This document shows, in pieces, positions 1-8,578 of a DNA stretch of 64,000 nt (the first letter of the stretch is position 1; each line of letters begins with the position of its first letter). The position numbers were made by a program, and so were the translations under genes. Under the pieces are notes generated by a model. It was given only the letters and a program-made list of their open reading frames with translations. It made no database searches and had not been told where the DNA came from. This DNA is from Pseudomonas sp. Seg1. GTDB lineage: Bacteria; Pseudomonadota; Gammaproteobacteria; Pseudomonadales; Pseudomonadaceae. The stretch is from positions 3,257,501 to 3,321,500 of the forward strand of contig NZ_AP021903.1 of NCBI RefSeq assembly GCF_018326005.1. Reading direction: 5' to 3'.

Positions 1-750
1 GCAGAAGTCACCAAAAAGACTGGCAACTCCATTCGCGTATCGATAAAGCCCATGGCGTACCAACCCCATTTCGAGAAGCTCCGGATGAAAATTGAGCCTG
101 ATAGGCGTACCCGGGTAGGGCGCGAGTGGCAGGTACTAGGCGAAACTTTTTTCCAAAGCTTTAGCGCGGCGGAAATACCGCCAGCATCTCCTTGGGAGCA
201 CACTTATGAAGTGCTAAATGATCCCGCGAAGAGCCCAAAAATCCTGTGGCAATTCGGGAAGGAAATACAGGATTACGTCGCATCTCAGACAGACGCTTGG
301 CGCAATTTTCGTGTGACACGCATCCCAGATGTTGTGGACATCGAACTCTATCGCAACGACCGGTCATTGGTGAGCAATCTGGAAGGCGGCCAGCTATCCG
401 AAGGGCAGCGTAATGCGGCGATACTCCACATGCTGCTGGTGAAAGGCGACGGCCCAATTATCATCGATCAGCCAGAGGACGAAGTAGATGCAAGCTTCAT
501 CTACAAAGACTTGGTGCCGTTGCTTCGGCAGGCAAAATCCTGTCGCCAAATCATCTTGGCCACGCACAACGCCAACCTACCTGTGAATGCTGACGCCGAA
601 TTCGTTTTTGCACTTGAATCTGTCAACGGAAGAGGAGGGGTATTGGCACAAGAGGGTCTGGACAGGCGAGAGACCGCCTTAGCTGTGCTGGACATCATGG
701 AGGGGTCAGAGGAGGCGTTCAGGCGTCGTTTTGACAAGTACCACTTCTAA
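1..750 (+). CDS. AAA/ABC-type ATPase, C-terminal part (TrlF-like), 5' end outside window
   Basis: The reading frame is open from base 1, so the gene begins left of the window; the internal ATG at 52 is probably not the start. The visible part is the C-terminal half of an ABC/SMC-like ATPase: a signature-like stretch LSEGQRNAAILHML, a Walker B and D-loop region IIIDQPEDEVDASF, and a switch histidine in ATHNANLP. This arrangement is typical of AAA ATPases in defence loci, including the TrlF family, which carry an N-terminal PHP or other domain. That N-terminal half cannot be seen, so the function is open. It lies next to other defence-type genes and upstream of a recombinase, which supports a role in a defence island. 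The ATPase call is firm; the TrlF assignment is tentative. Confidence 0.7.
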   Translation, partial: AEVTKKTGNSIRVSIKPMAYQPHFEKLRMKIEPDRRTRVGREWQVLGETFFQSFSAAEIPPASPWEHTYEVLNDPAKSPKILWQFGKEIQDYVASQTDAWRNFRVTRIPDVVDIELYRNDRSLVSNLEGGQLSEGQRNAAILHMLLVKGDGPIIIDQPEDEVDASFIYKDLVPLLRQAKSCRQIILATHNANLPVNADAEFVFALESVNGRGGVLAQEGLDRRETALAVLDIMEGSEEAFRRRFDKYHF

Positions 751-871
751 TCAAACCGTCTCGCCGATCCATGTTTTGCGGTGCTGTGCACTCGTGATTT
801 TTGGCCGCGCGTGTAGACGCGGCACTGAGGTTCTCCCAGGCCTAGAGAGTGGCAATTGCAACCTTAAGAGG

Positions 872-2629
872 CTAACCCTCAAGGAATGCAATCACCTCAT
901 CAAGTGAGCATGCCCAGCGCAGCGTACCCACGGAAATTGAGAGTGACTGCTCATCGCTCGTATAGACCGCGAAGGGGGTGCAAACAACACCGACGATTCT
1001 CTCGTATTTGGTGAAATCGAAGTTGTCACCCACTGGGTTTTCTGAAAGTCGATTCACGATATTTACCCAGGTGTTCACACCGTTGTTTACGGTCGACGCA
1101 GCGTTACGGATAACAGAATGGACTCCTTGATCGTACTCCCGAGTGTACGGGATGCTTTTGCAGGACACGAGGAGGAGGGTGCCTTCAAACGAGCCAATTG
1201 CATCTATATCGGTCACGGCTTGGCCAGCGACTTTGAGCGTCCGTTGCCTAAGCTCGCGAATGTTGTCGTCGGCCCAGCGGGTTCGATCAATCCTTTGTTG
1301 AACGACATCTTCGAATTTTGTTGCCCGCTCGTTGGCGACTTTGCCTTGTGTCTTCGGGATGTTGAACCACGCCAAAAAACCCATAGAGGCCGCCCACATG
1401 TCGACACACATGTAGTCATTCGTTTTTCTGGCAGGAGCGCCATGAGCGGCAGGCCAAACTTCTCCCAAAAAGCTCAAGCAGCTAGAGCTGAATGCTTCGA
1501 AGCTTTCCGGCGCCTGGAACTGAGGTAGGTGCTGACGTACGTCATCGCAGACGGCGTCATACACTTTCTCCCCGAGCATGTTCCACTCGTTGAACGGCAT
1601 GATGAAATAGCCGAGCTCCATAGTCCGCAGGATCGAGTAGCGGCTTCGCTGTAAGTAGCGTCCAGCGATCAAAAGTACCAAGAGGCAAAGCGAGGCGTTG
1701 GGCTCAATGGCTTGTTTTTCCAGTGCTGGCGCTCGATGCAGTTCAAAGATTCTCGCGAGATCAAGAGTGCTTGGGCGGAACCGAATCAAAACCTTTCCTG
1801 CGCTTCCGTAAGCAGCGGCTCGTGGGTGTCCTTTCAGGAACTCTTGGGGCGCAACCGCGATCTCGTCGCTTAATAGGCCCCAATACGCTTGTGCAAAATT
1901 CACCTCTGTATTGATGATCTTGTCAGCGGACTCATCATGGGCCAAGCCTGCCTGGTTCAAGGCGGCACCATGAAATGTACGACTATGGGAATCATGGCGC
2001 TGGTCATATATCCGAACCGCATTCTCCAATACCGGATCTGAAACGCGACTCGGGAGTCTCGTTGGTGCTGGGCTCGCCATCGGTCTGAAGGCGAGCGCTC
2101 CTTTTGTAAGCCTTCCGGGGGCGCGGTTACCTTCAGTTGGGAAGGTAAAGCGGTATTCCTTACTCGCTAACTTGAACCCAACCTGCAAGTCGTAAATGAT
2201 GTTGATGAAGGCTATGAAGCGAGCAATATGCCTCAGTGTGCTTTCGTTGACAGGAAAGACAAAACCTTTGCTGCCGTACCCAGCTGACTCCAGCTTGACA
2301 CTACGGTTTGCGTAGACCTCAGCTAATGCACGTGCATTAGGGCAGGTTGAAATCAAGTTTCCGGCGAAAACAGTGTTGGGTGTGCGTCGAAAGTAGTACA
2401 TCCAGCGCATTGCTGAATAGGCGTTCAGATCGCGTGAATATGCCTCTTCCATGGCCTGGATCGCTTGAGTGAAGAACTCACCGCTCTCACGGGCGGTCAG
2501 CGTGCCCGCAGCTTTTGCAGATTGAAAGAATGGGAATTGCTTAATCCTGTCTTCAAGCTCAATTATAGAGCGAGTAATATCAGCCAAGAATTTTGGGTTG
2601 GTTGGGGCATGTTGAAGCAGGGTGCTCAT
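872..2629 (-). CDS. Uncharacterised protein with a C-terminal PD-(D/E)XK-like nuclease motif
   Basis: A 585-residue protein that I do not recognise as a named family. Residues 1-400 show no familiar motif. Near the C-terminus the order E440 (in FEDVVQ), D474/D476 (in TDIDAIG), then a hydrophobic strand ending in C490-K491 (LLLVSCKS) matches the acid, acid, (x)K layout of restriction-endonuclease-like nucleases. The start ATG is at 2629 with AAGGA about 11 bases upstream. It is the second gene of a leftward pair, 76 bases downstream of the HEPN-like gene with the G10 tract, so both are probably on one transcript. The sequence shows the motif; nuclease activity is an inference. It could be the effector, or a DNA-targeting partner, of a two-gene defence unit. 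Confidence 0.65.
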   Translation of the reverse strand: MSTLLQHAPTNPKFLADITRSIIELEDRIKQFPFFQSAKAAGTLTARESGEFFTQAIQAMEEAYSRDLNAYSAMRWMYYFRRTPNTVFAGNLISTCPNARALAEVYANRSVKLESAGYGSKGFVFPVNESTLRHIARFIAFINIIYDLQVGFKLASKEYRFTFPTEGNRAPGRLTKGALAFRPMASPAPTRLPSRVSDPVLENAVRIYDQRHDSHSRTFHGAALNQAGLAHDESADKIINTEVNFAQAYWGLLSDEIAVAPQEFLKGHPRAAAYGSAGKVLIRFRPSTLDLARIFELHRAPALEKQAIEPNASLCLLVLLIAGRYLQRSRYSILRTMELGYFIMPFNEWNMLGEKVYDAVCDDVRQHLPQFQAPESFEAFSSSCLSFLGEVWPAAHGAPARKTNDYMCVDMWAASMGFLAWFNIPKTQGKVANERATKFEDVVQQRIDRTRWADDNIRELRQRTLKVAGQAVTDIDAIGSFEGTLLLVSCKSIPYTREYDQGVHSVIRNAASTVNNGVNTWVNIVNRLSENPVGDNFDFTKYERIVGVVCTPFAVYTSDEQSLSISVGTLRWACSLDEVIAFLEG

Positions 2630-2705
2630 AAAAACTCTGTCCTTAGAAAACCTTTAAGCCGTTGAAGTGTTGAAGCTGATGTGCCTTGCACTTGGCTGTT
2701 CTGAA

Positions 2706-4019
2706 TCACATGCTTTTTTTCAGCGTTTCATACTCTTCGCTCGACATGTAGTCGTGTTCAATCATGTGATCTAGCATTGCGCGAACATAGCCGTCAAGCT
2801 CTCTAAAAAGATTCTCCCGTTCACTTCTGCTTTTGATCAGTTGCTCGAGCCGTGCCCCTATGTGAACAATATTGGTTCTGAGCCCAACCTCTTGCTTCGT
2901 CGTCTCGTCTTTCTTTCCAGTGAGCTCTCGAAATCTGTCCATTAATCGTTCGTGCTCCTTGGGACAGTTGGTCACATATTTTGAGACCACCTTTTTTATA
3001 TCCTGAAATTTCATAAAATCATCTGGACATGCTAGGAACTCAATCAAGCTTAACGCTTGTACGAATTTTGACGTGGCTGATTGGGTCTGAAGCATTTGAG
3101 AATAGAGCGAAAGCCCATGAGCAGCGATCTTGCCGACCTCTCCGTACTGTGGGAACCGATCCCACTCCGGTTGACGTAAGTCGAGGCCAAGACCTTTCGT
3201 AGTTACATGTGTGAAGGCTGCGCCGGCCAGCAAAACGGAGTTCATCGCATCCGATTTCACCAAAAGCGCTGCCGACATCATTGAATTGGACATTAATTGT
3301 CCAGCATTTGCTGGCTTGGTTTCGCATGCAAGGTGTTCCAGCTTGCAGTTTTGGTAGTTGATTACGTCAAAACACAGACTGTCAGTTATTTCGGATATTC
3401 TGGCTATCATTTCCAGATGAGCGCTGTGACTGCCACGCTTAAGTTCCTCCCAAGAAAACTTTAGAGGTATCACAAGCAAAGGATGTTTATCCAGCTGTCC
3501 TAAACGCACATTGGATGCGCTTATCTGAGAATATGCAACCTTCGTTAACTGCTTGTTGTCAACGTGTATGCTCGCTAGATTTAATCTTCCTTGTGGATAG
3601 ATCATAACTCCATATGGGAGAAATACTGAGCGATCAGTAACTAATCGAGAGAGTGGGAGTATTGCTAGATGGCAGTCTTCTTGGAAATATTTTTTGTATG
3701 CTTTACAAAGATCACCTTGGTCAATGCTTCTATAGTTTTTTTCGTCATACCAGTGTTGATGAATTTCAGGGCAAGGGGTTTCCACCCCTATAGACTCGTT
3801 CGTTTCGGGAGGCGTATCTAGAGGCTCAGAAACACCAAGCCAGCATTCTAAGCAGTGCCGCTCGCAACCATTTTTGTAGTTGGTGGGTCTATAGAAGTAA
3901 TGATCACGCCCCCCCCCCGCATAATCTAATATGCTGTAGGCTCTGCTGCAGTCAGAGCAGATTCTAACAAGTTTCGTCTCGTAGGTGCTTAGTGTTAAGC
4001 CATCAATGCTAAGTTTCAA
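2706..4019 (-). CDS. Candidate phase-variable protein with cysteine pairs and a HEPN-like C-terminus
   Basis: A 437-residue protein. The N-terminus has cysteine pairs (C21/C24; C52, C56, C59) that look like a zinc-binding module. The C-terminus, from about residue 320, is helical and contains R381-TNIV-H386, the Rx4-6H signature of HEPN ribonucleases, in a setting like Apea-type HEPN domains. No in-frame ATG precedes residue 139; the likely start is TTG at 4019, with GAGAAG upstream. Codons 34-37 contain a run of ten G on the coding strand (3909-3918). The current length is in frame; eleven G would give an immediate TGA, and nine G would give TAG about 24 codons later. It lies upstream of the PD-(D/E)XK-like gene. 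An RNase or toxin role is an inference from the motif. Confidence 0.6.
   Translation of the reverse strand: MKLSIDGLTLSTYETKLVRICSDCSRAYSILDYAGGGRDHYFYRPTNYKNGCERHCLECWLGVSEPLDTPPETNESIGVETPCPEIHQHWYDEKNYRSIDQGDLCKAYKKYFQEDCHLAILPLSRLVTDRSVFLPYGVMIYPQGRLNLASIHVDNKQLTKVAYSQISASNVRLGQLDKHPLLVIPLKFSWEELKRGSHSAHLEMIARISEITDSLCFDVINYQNCKLEHLACETKPANAGQLMSNSMMSAALLVKSDAMNSVLLAGAAFTHVTTKGLGLDLRQPEWDRFPQYGEVGKIAAHGLSLYSQMLQTQSATSKFVQALSLIEFLACPDDFMKFQDIKKVVSKYVTNCPKEHERLMDRFRELTGKKDETTKQEVGLRTNIVHIGARLEQLIKSRSERENLFRELDGYVRAMLDHMIEHDYMSSEEYETLKKSM
3909..3918 (-). repeat. G10 homopolymer inside a coding region (candidate phase-variation tract)
   Basis: The + strand has ten consecutive C, read as ten G in codons 34-37 of the gene at 2706-4019. 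It is the longest homopolymer I noticed in the window. Loss or gain of one base shifts the frame to an early stop, as worked out by reading both shifted frames. Confidence 0.85.
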
Positions 4020-4305
4020 GTTGTTCTTCTCGATTAATTCACAGTGAGGTCACTGTTTCCTTCAGGGGACTGGTCTGCCGCGATTTTCTTCTGACTCTTG
4101 CGGGAAAGCATGCCGGATTCGGTGCGCGATCTCGAGACTAATGTTGCCACTAAGAATTTGAGTCGGAAAATTAATTGATTGCCCCCCGTTACAGATGATG
4201 GTGCTAGAGATAGCGTCTCGCCTCAGTCTGTGGCATATAGCCAGTAACATTGCGCTCGGCCAGGAAGCCAAGAGGCCAACAGACGCCAAGCTTAGGGAGA
4301 AGTGG

Positions 4306-6393
4306 ATGTACCTTTCAGCGCTCTCGATCCGGAATTTCCGCCAGTTTGGCGATCTGACTCCAGGCTTTTTCATTCACTTCAATGAGGGCGTCACTGCGCT
4401 TGTAGGGGAGAATGATGCCGGCAAGACAGCGGTAATCGACGCCATCCGGCATGTCCTGCAGACCCGTGACTGCGACTTTCTGCGATTGGAGCTCGAAGAC
4501 TTCCACGTCACGAGCAACGGCGAGCCTGCGACCGACATCACCTTGATTTGCACACTGTCGGGGCTATCCTCGTTAGAGCTCGGTGCCTTTGCTGAGTACG
4601 TAACATTCTCTCGCGGGGAAGGGGTGCTCCATGTGCACTGGTCAGCACGTCGACTCGCAATTCCGACAGCATCTCGTCGCTGGGTAGACATCCAAGTTCG
4701 TTGTGGCGAGCGCGGAGAAGGGCCCTTACTGGACGTCGGTGTGCGCCAGTTGCTGGCGACCGCTTACTTGAAGCCTTTGCGTGATGCTGAGCGGGAGATG
4801 TCACCGGGCCGTAACTCTCGATTGTCTCAAGTTCTGTCCAGCTTTCCGGGGATTGAAACCGGTGAGTCCTATGTCGATACCGCACCGCCGGCGTCAACAG
4901 CTGAGGCCTCTGATCTGAGTATTGCCGGCATGGGCGATTACATGCGTGAACTCGTTAGAGGACATGAAGCCATCAAGGTCGCCCAGGCGACGATCAATGA
5001 CCGATACCTGGAGCCTCTCTCACTGGCTGGGCACCCGCTTCATAGCCATCTTGGCTTCGGCAATTCCGAAAGTGAGACCGCAAAGCTCAAGCTAATCCTT
5101 GAGCGGCTCGAATTGGGGCTGCTGGACAAGAGTTCAGGTCTTGCGAAGGGCAGTTATGGCCTGGGTTCAAACAATCTGCTGTTCATGGCCTGCGAGCTCC
5201 TCCTGCTTGGGAAGGAGCCGGACGGGCTGCCGCTACTGTTGATCGAAGAGCCTGAAGCGCATCTTCACCCGCAGCGCCAGCTCAGACTGATGGAGTTTCT
5301 GGTGAGCGCATCCCAGCCTGTAGCCCAGGCGCAGAGGCAACAGCAAGAGCCAGCGCAGACACGCCCCGTGCAGGTGATTCTTACCACGCACAGCCCCAAC
5401 CTGAGCTCTAAGATTGCTCTGGAAAACCTGGTACTCATTCAAGGCCAGCGCGCGTTCTCCATGGCGCAGGAGCGCACCAAGCTCTCCGCTGATGACTATC
5501 GCTTCCTAAGCCGTTTTCTGGATGCCACAAAAGCCAGTCTGTTCTTTGCGAAGGGGCTGCTCATCGTAGAAGGGGATGCCGAGGCGATACTTATGCCGGC
5601 GTTGGCTCGGCTGCTAGAACGCGACCTGACAAAGCACGGCGTGTCGATCGTCAACGTGGGTGGAGTTGGCTTGCGTCGCTATGCGCACATCATGCAGCGC
5701 GCTGATATCTCCGAAGGCGAAATCCAGATCCCAACCGCCTGCATCACCGATATGGATGTAATGCCTGATTGCGCGCCGGCAATCATGGGACTGAACCCGA
5801 ACAAGCTCACGGCTAGCGGCAAACGGGCCCCTCGTCGATGGCGGATGTTGAGCGACTTTGGTGCTACAGATGCGGAACGAGCGCGGAGGCTAGCGGCTCA
5901 TAGAGAAAAACGTTCACGTGGTGATGGTCAGAATGTAAAAACCTTCGTGGCCACTCATTGGACGCTCGAATACGATCTGGCTGTCGAGGGACTCATGGAA
6001 TGGGTGCATCGCGCTGCCACGTTGGCCGTACATGACGTGAAGCTGAATGAGCGCAAACTGACACGCGAGAAAGTCCTTGAGAAGGCGAGCAAGGCGCTGA
6101 CGGTACTCAAGGATCGCTATCCCACCGATCAAGAGCGAGCCACTGAGATTTACCGTCTTGTGGATTCCGGCTCCAAGTCGATCACTGCTCAACACTTGGT
6201 CGACCTGCTGCAAATGGCATTTGATGAGGGTGAACTCGACCAGGCGAGCTTGCGTGCAGCGCTACCGATATACCTGGTTGAAGCGATAGAGTTTGCAACT
6301 GGAAGTCCAATTCTTTCTCAGACACCAGAACCACCTGCCGAGCCCGCCACTACGGCCCCTCCCCAGACAACTGAAGCGGGGGAATTTGTGTAA
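4306..6393 (+). CDS. OLD-family ATP-dependent nuclease (GajA-like)
   Basis: A 695-residue protein. The N-terminal ABC-type ATPase has Walker A GENDAGKT (residues 34-41), a Walker B LLIEEPEAHLHP (about 311-322) and a switch histidine in TTHSPN (360-365). A TOPRIM nuclease domain follows, with E422-GDAE-426 and D482-M-D484 as metal ligands. This is the layout of OLD nucleases; those adjacent to a UvrD-like helicase are class 2 OLD proteins, exemplified by GajA of the Gabija anti-phage system. The frame is open from 4195, but ATG 4306 has AGGGAGA eight bases upstream and begins the typical LSIRNFRQF strand. The stop codon overlaps the helicase start by one base, so translation is coupled. It is longer than the classical GajA (about 580 residues), with extra sequence at the C-terminus. 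Confidence 0.85.
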   Translation: MYLSALSIRNFRQFGDLTPGFFIHFNEGVTALVGENDAGKTAVIDAIRHVLQTRDCDFLRLELEDFHVTSNGEPATDITLICTLSGLSSLELGAFAEYVTFSRGEGVLHVHWSARRLAIPTASRRWVDIQVRCGERGEGPLLDVGVRQLLATAYLKPLRDAEREMSPGRNSRLSQVLSSFPGIETGESYVDTAPPASTAEASDLSIAGMGDYMRELVRGHEAIKVAQATINDRYLEPLSLAGHPLHSHLGFGNSESETAKLKLILERLELGLLDKSSGLAKGSYGLGSNNLLFMACELLLLGKEPDGLPLLLIEEPEAHLHPQRQLRLMEFLVSASQPVAQAQRQQQEPAQTRPVQVILTTHSPNLSSKIALENLVLIQGQRAFSMAQERTKLSADDYRFLSRFLDATKASLFFAKGLLIVEGDAEAILMPALARLLERDLTKHGVSIVNVGGVGLRRYAHIMQRADISEGEIQIPTACITDMDVMPDCAPAIMGLNPNKLTASGKRAPRRWRMLSDFGATDAERARRLAAHREKRSRGDGQNVKTFVATHWTLEYDLAVEGLMEWVHRAATLAVHDVKLNERKLTREKVLEKASKALTVLKDRYPTDQERATEIYRLVDSGSKSITAQHLVDLLQMAFDEGELDQASLRAALPIYLVEAIEFATGSPILSQTPEPPAEPATTAPPQTTEAGEFV

Positions 6394-8375
6394 TGCGGCT
6401 CCAAGATCTTGTTCCGCCAGTCACGGATGCAGACATCGAATGGGTGAGCGCCCTTATGTCGCTGCGCGACCTGGATGAGCGACGGAGGGAGTTTCTCAAG
6501 CGCCTCGATACGCTCGATGTGGCGGCATGCCCGGGTAGCGGCAAGACCACCTTGATAGTTGCCAAGCTCGCCATACTTGGGCGCCACTGGCGTAGTCGAA
6601 CGCAGGGGATCTGCGTGCTGTCGCACACCAATGCGGCACGTGAGGAAATCGAGAGCCGGCTGGGCGCCACAGAGGTTGGCCAGAGACTACTGCGATACCC
6701 GCACTTCATCGACACCATCCATGGTTTTGTCATGCGGTTTCTCGCGTCGCCTTGGCTGCGCTCGAATGGCCACCCGTTGGTTATGATTGATGACGAGGCG
6801 ACTGGACGTGCCAGGGGAAGGGCGTTGGGTGGTGAGCGAAGAAATATGGAGATCTTCCTTGGCAACAAGGACAAAACGCTTGCTGATCTTCGTCTTCAAA
6901 CCGCTGACTTTTCTGATCCGCTTGGGGGCGCGCACTACATTTGTTCACCTAAAGCTCCGTCACACGGAAAGCTAGGCAGAGCCATGGGCGCTGCTGCGTC
7001 GGAAGGCTACTTTTGCTACGACGAGGTATTCACGCTCGGCCAGGCCATGATCGAGCAAGAACCGAATATTGCTCAGTCGCTGCAAGCTCGGTTCCCCTGC
7101 GTGCTCGTCGACGAGATGCAAGACACCGATGTGAAGCAGAGTCGCCTCTTGAACCACGTCTTTCCGCGCGATACTGCAAATACAGTCGTGGTGAGGGTGG
7201 GGGATCCCAATCAGCAGATCTTTGAGGGCGACGGCGAGTCCGATGGGGCCTTCCCTCATGGAGAGACGATTGATATCTCCACGAGCTTCCGATTCAACCA
7301 GGCCATTGCCTCTCAGGCGAACAGCTTTGCGGTAGCTCCAATTACCGGGGGGTTGATAGGTCGGGGCAGAACGGGAGTTGGCTGTCCAAACACAATATTT
7401 GTCTTCCCTGACGACAATGCAAGGGGTGTCCTCGGCGCATTTGCGAATTTGGTGTCCCGGTGTCTACCCGTTGCGGAGCGCAAGGATGGGGTGCATGCAA
7501 TCGGCGCAGTGCATCGGCTGAAGGACTACAAGATCGAGCAATATCCAAAGGCCCTGGAGCATTATTGGAGCGCCTACCGCTCTGATGCTAGTACCTCTAG
7601 ATACGCTCCTAAGACGTTCGTTGAAGGTGTTCGTAGGGCAAGGGCACACCTAGCCAATACCGGTCATGCTCACGAAAGCGTCGAGATGATTGCCAAGTGT
7701 CTGCTTCATCTCGCCGAACGTAGTGGGTTAAGAAAACCTGTCCAGATCAGGACGAGGCTTCACCGCTATATAGAGCGAAGCTTGGCGTCTAACACGAACC
7801 TTCTGAAAGCCTACCAACGATGTATCTACCTCTATTTGTTCTACTCGCATCCGCTAAGAGAGGAGCGGTGGGTTCATACGCATGTCGTGCTGCTTCGACG
7901 CCTGATCGCAGAACTGCATCCTGGGGAGGCCATATCAAACAGCTCCGAGGTAGAAGCCTACTTGGCGTGGACAGAACCAGGGGAAACGGTCGATGTCGAG
8001 TCCGAGGTACCACATAAAGCCATCAACACCTACCGATCCGAGGAGGGCGGAGACGACCCCGTCGACGTTCAGCTGGCGTCCATGCACTCTGTAAAGGGCA
8101 AGACTCATACGGCGACCCTGATTGTGGAAACATTCAGTGGACAGCGCTTCCTGGAAATGATGCTGCCCTGGCTGGAGGGTAAGCCTCTGGTGAAGAAAGA
8201 GCACAAAGTGACTTACCGGAAGAACAGGATGCTCATGTACGTAGGTATGACTAGGCCAACGCATCTGCTGTGCCTGGCTATTCGAAGCAGCGCGCTGGGC
8301 GAGAGGGAGGCGAGAGCTGTGCGAAAGGCAGCGCTGGAGGCGCAGGGGTGGGTGATCAATGAGCTCGATATGTAA
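6393..8375 (+). CDS. UvrD/PcrA-like superfamily 1 helicase (GajB-like)
   Basis: A 660-residue helicase that begins in a TAATG overlap with the OLD nuclease gene. Visible SF1 motifs are Walker A ACPGSGKTT (residues 45-53), the Ia-like SHTNAAREEI, motif II VLVDEMQDTD (237-246), motif III GDPNQQIF (270-277), motif V SMHSVKGKTHTATL near 570 and motif VI MYVGMTRPTHLL near 620. In Gabija systems GajB joins GajA to sense nucleotide depletion and degrade phage DNA; a similar joint role is inferred here. It is about 160 residues longer than the classical GajB, with most of the added sequence between motifs III and V (residues about 290-560). The gene is complete, and motif order is normal. Confidence 0.85.
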   Translation: MRLQDLVPPVTDADIEWVSALMSLRDLDERRREFLKRLDTLDVAACPGSGKTTLIVAKLAILGRHWRSRTQGICVLSHTNAAREEIESRLGATEVGQRLLRYPHFIDTIHGFVMRFLASPWLRSNGHPLVMIDDEATGRARGRALGGERRNMEIFLGNKDKTLADLRLQTADFSDPLGGAHYICSPKAPSHGKLGRAMGAAASEGYFCYDEVFTLGQAMIEQEPNIAQSLQARFPCVLVDEMQDTDVKQSRLLNHVFPRDTANTVVVRVGDPNQQIFEGDGESDGAFPHGETIDISTSFRFNQAIASQANSFAVAPITGGLIGRGRTGVGCPNTIFVFPDDNARGVLGAFANLVSRCLPVAERKDGVHAIGAVHRLKDYKIEQYPKALEHYWSAYRSDASTSRYAPKTFVEGVRRARAHLANTGHAHESVEMIAKCLLHLAERSGLRKPVQIRTRLHRYIERSLASNTNLLKAYQRCIYLYLFYSHPLREERWVHTHVVLLRRLIAELHPGEAISNSSEVEAYLAWTEPGETVDVESEVPHKAINTYRSEEGGDDPVDVQLASMHSVKGKTHTATLIVETFSGQRFLEMMLPWLEGKPLVKKEHKVTYRKNRMLMYVGMTRPTHLLCLAIRSSALGEREARAVRKAALEAQGWVINELDM

Positions 8376-8578
8376 GCGTAAGCTATCGGCAGATAGCCGA
8401 AGCGGTTTCCAAAGACCTGGGTGGAGCATCTTTCTCCAAGACTGAAGACATTTCTGCACTTGAAGAGCGAGTGATTGGACTGGCTCTAAAAAATTTTCAG
8501 CTCTCATCCCAACGGAAAATTGTTCTGCCCCTCACTCGTACGATCTTACTGAGGCTGCGCTCAACCTCGGTCACGTAA
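8363..8578 (+). pseudogene. Possible coding remnant between helicase and recombinase
   Basis: A 71-codon open frame without ATG, beginning just after a TGA at 8360-8362 and ending with TAA at 8576-8578. The translation includes YRQIAEAVSKDLGGASF and ISALEERVIGLALKNF, which looks like natural helical protein and is not a shadow of a known gene over most of its length. It overlaps the helicase 3' end by 13 bases and the recombinase 3' end by 18. It may be the tail of a gene lost by deletion at the island boundary. The family is not recognised. Confidence 0.25.
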
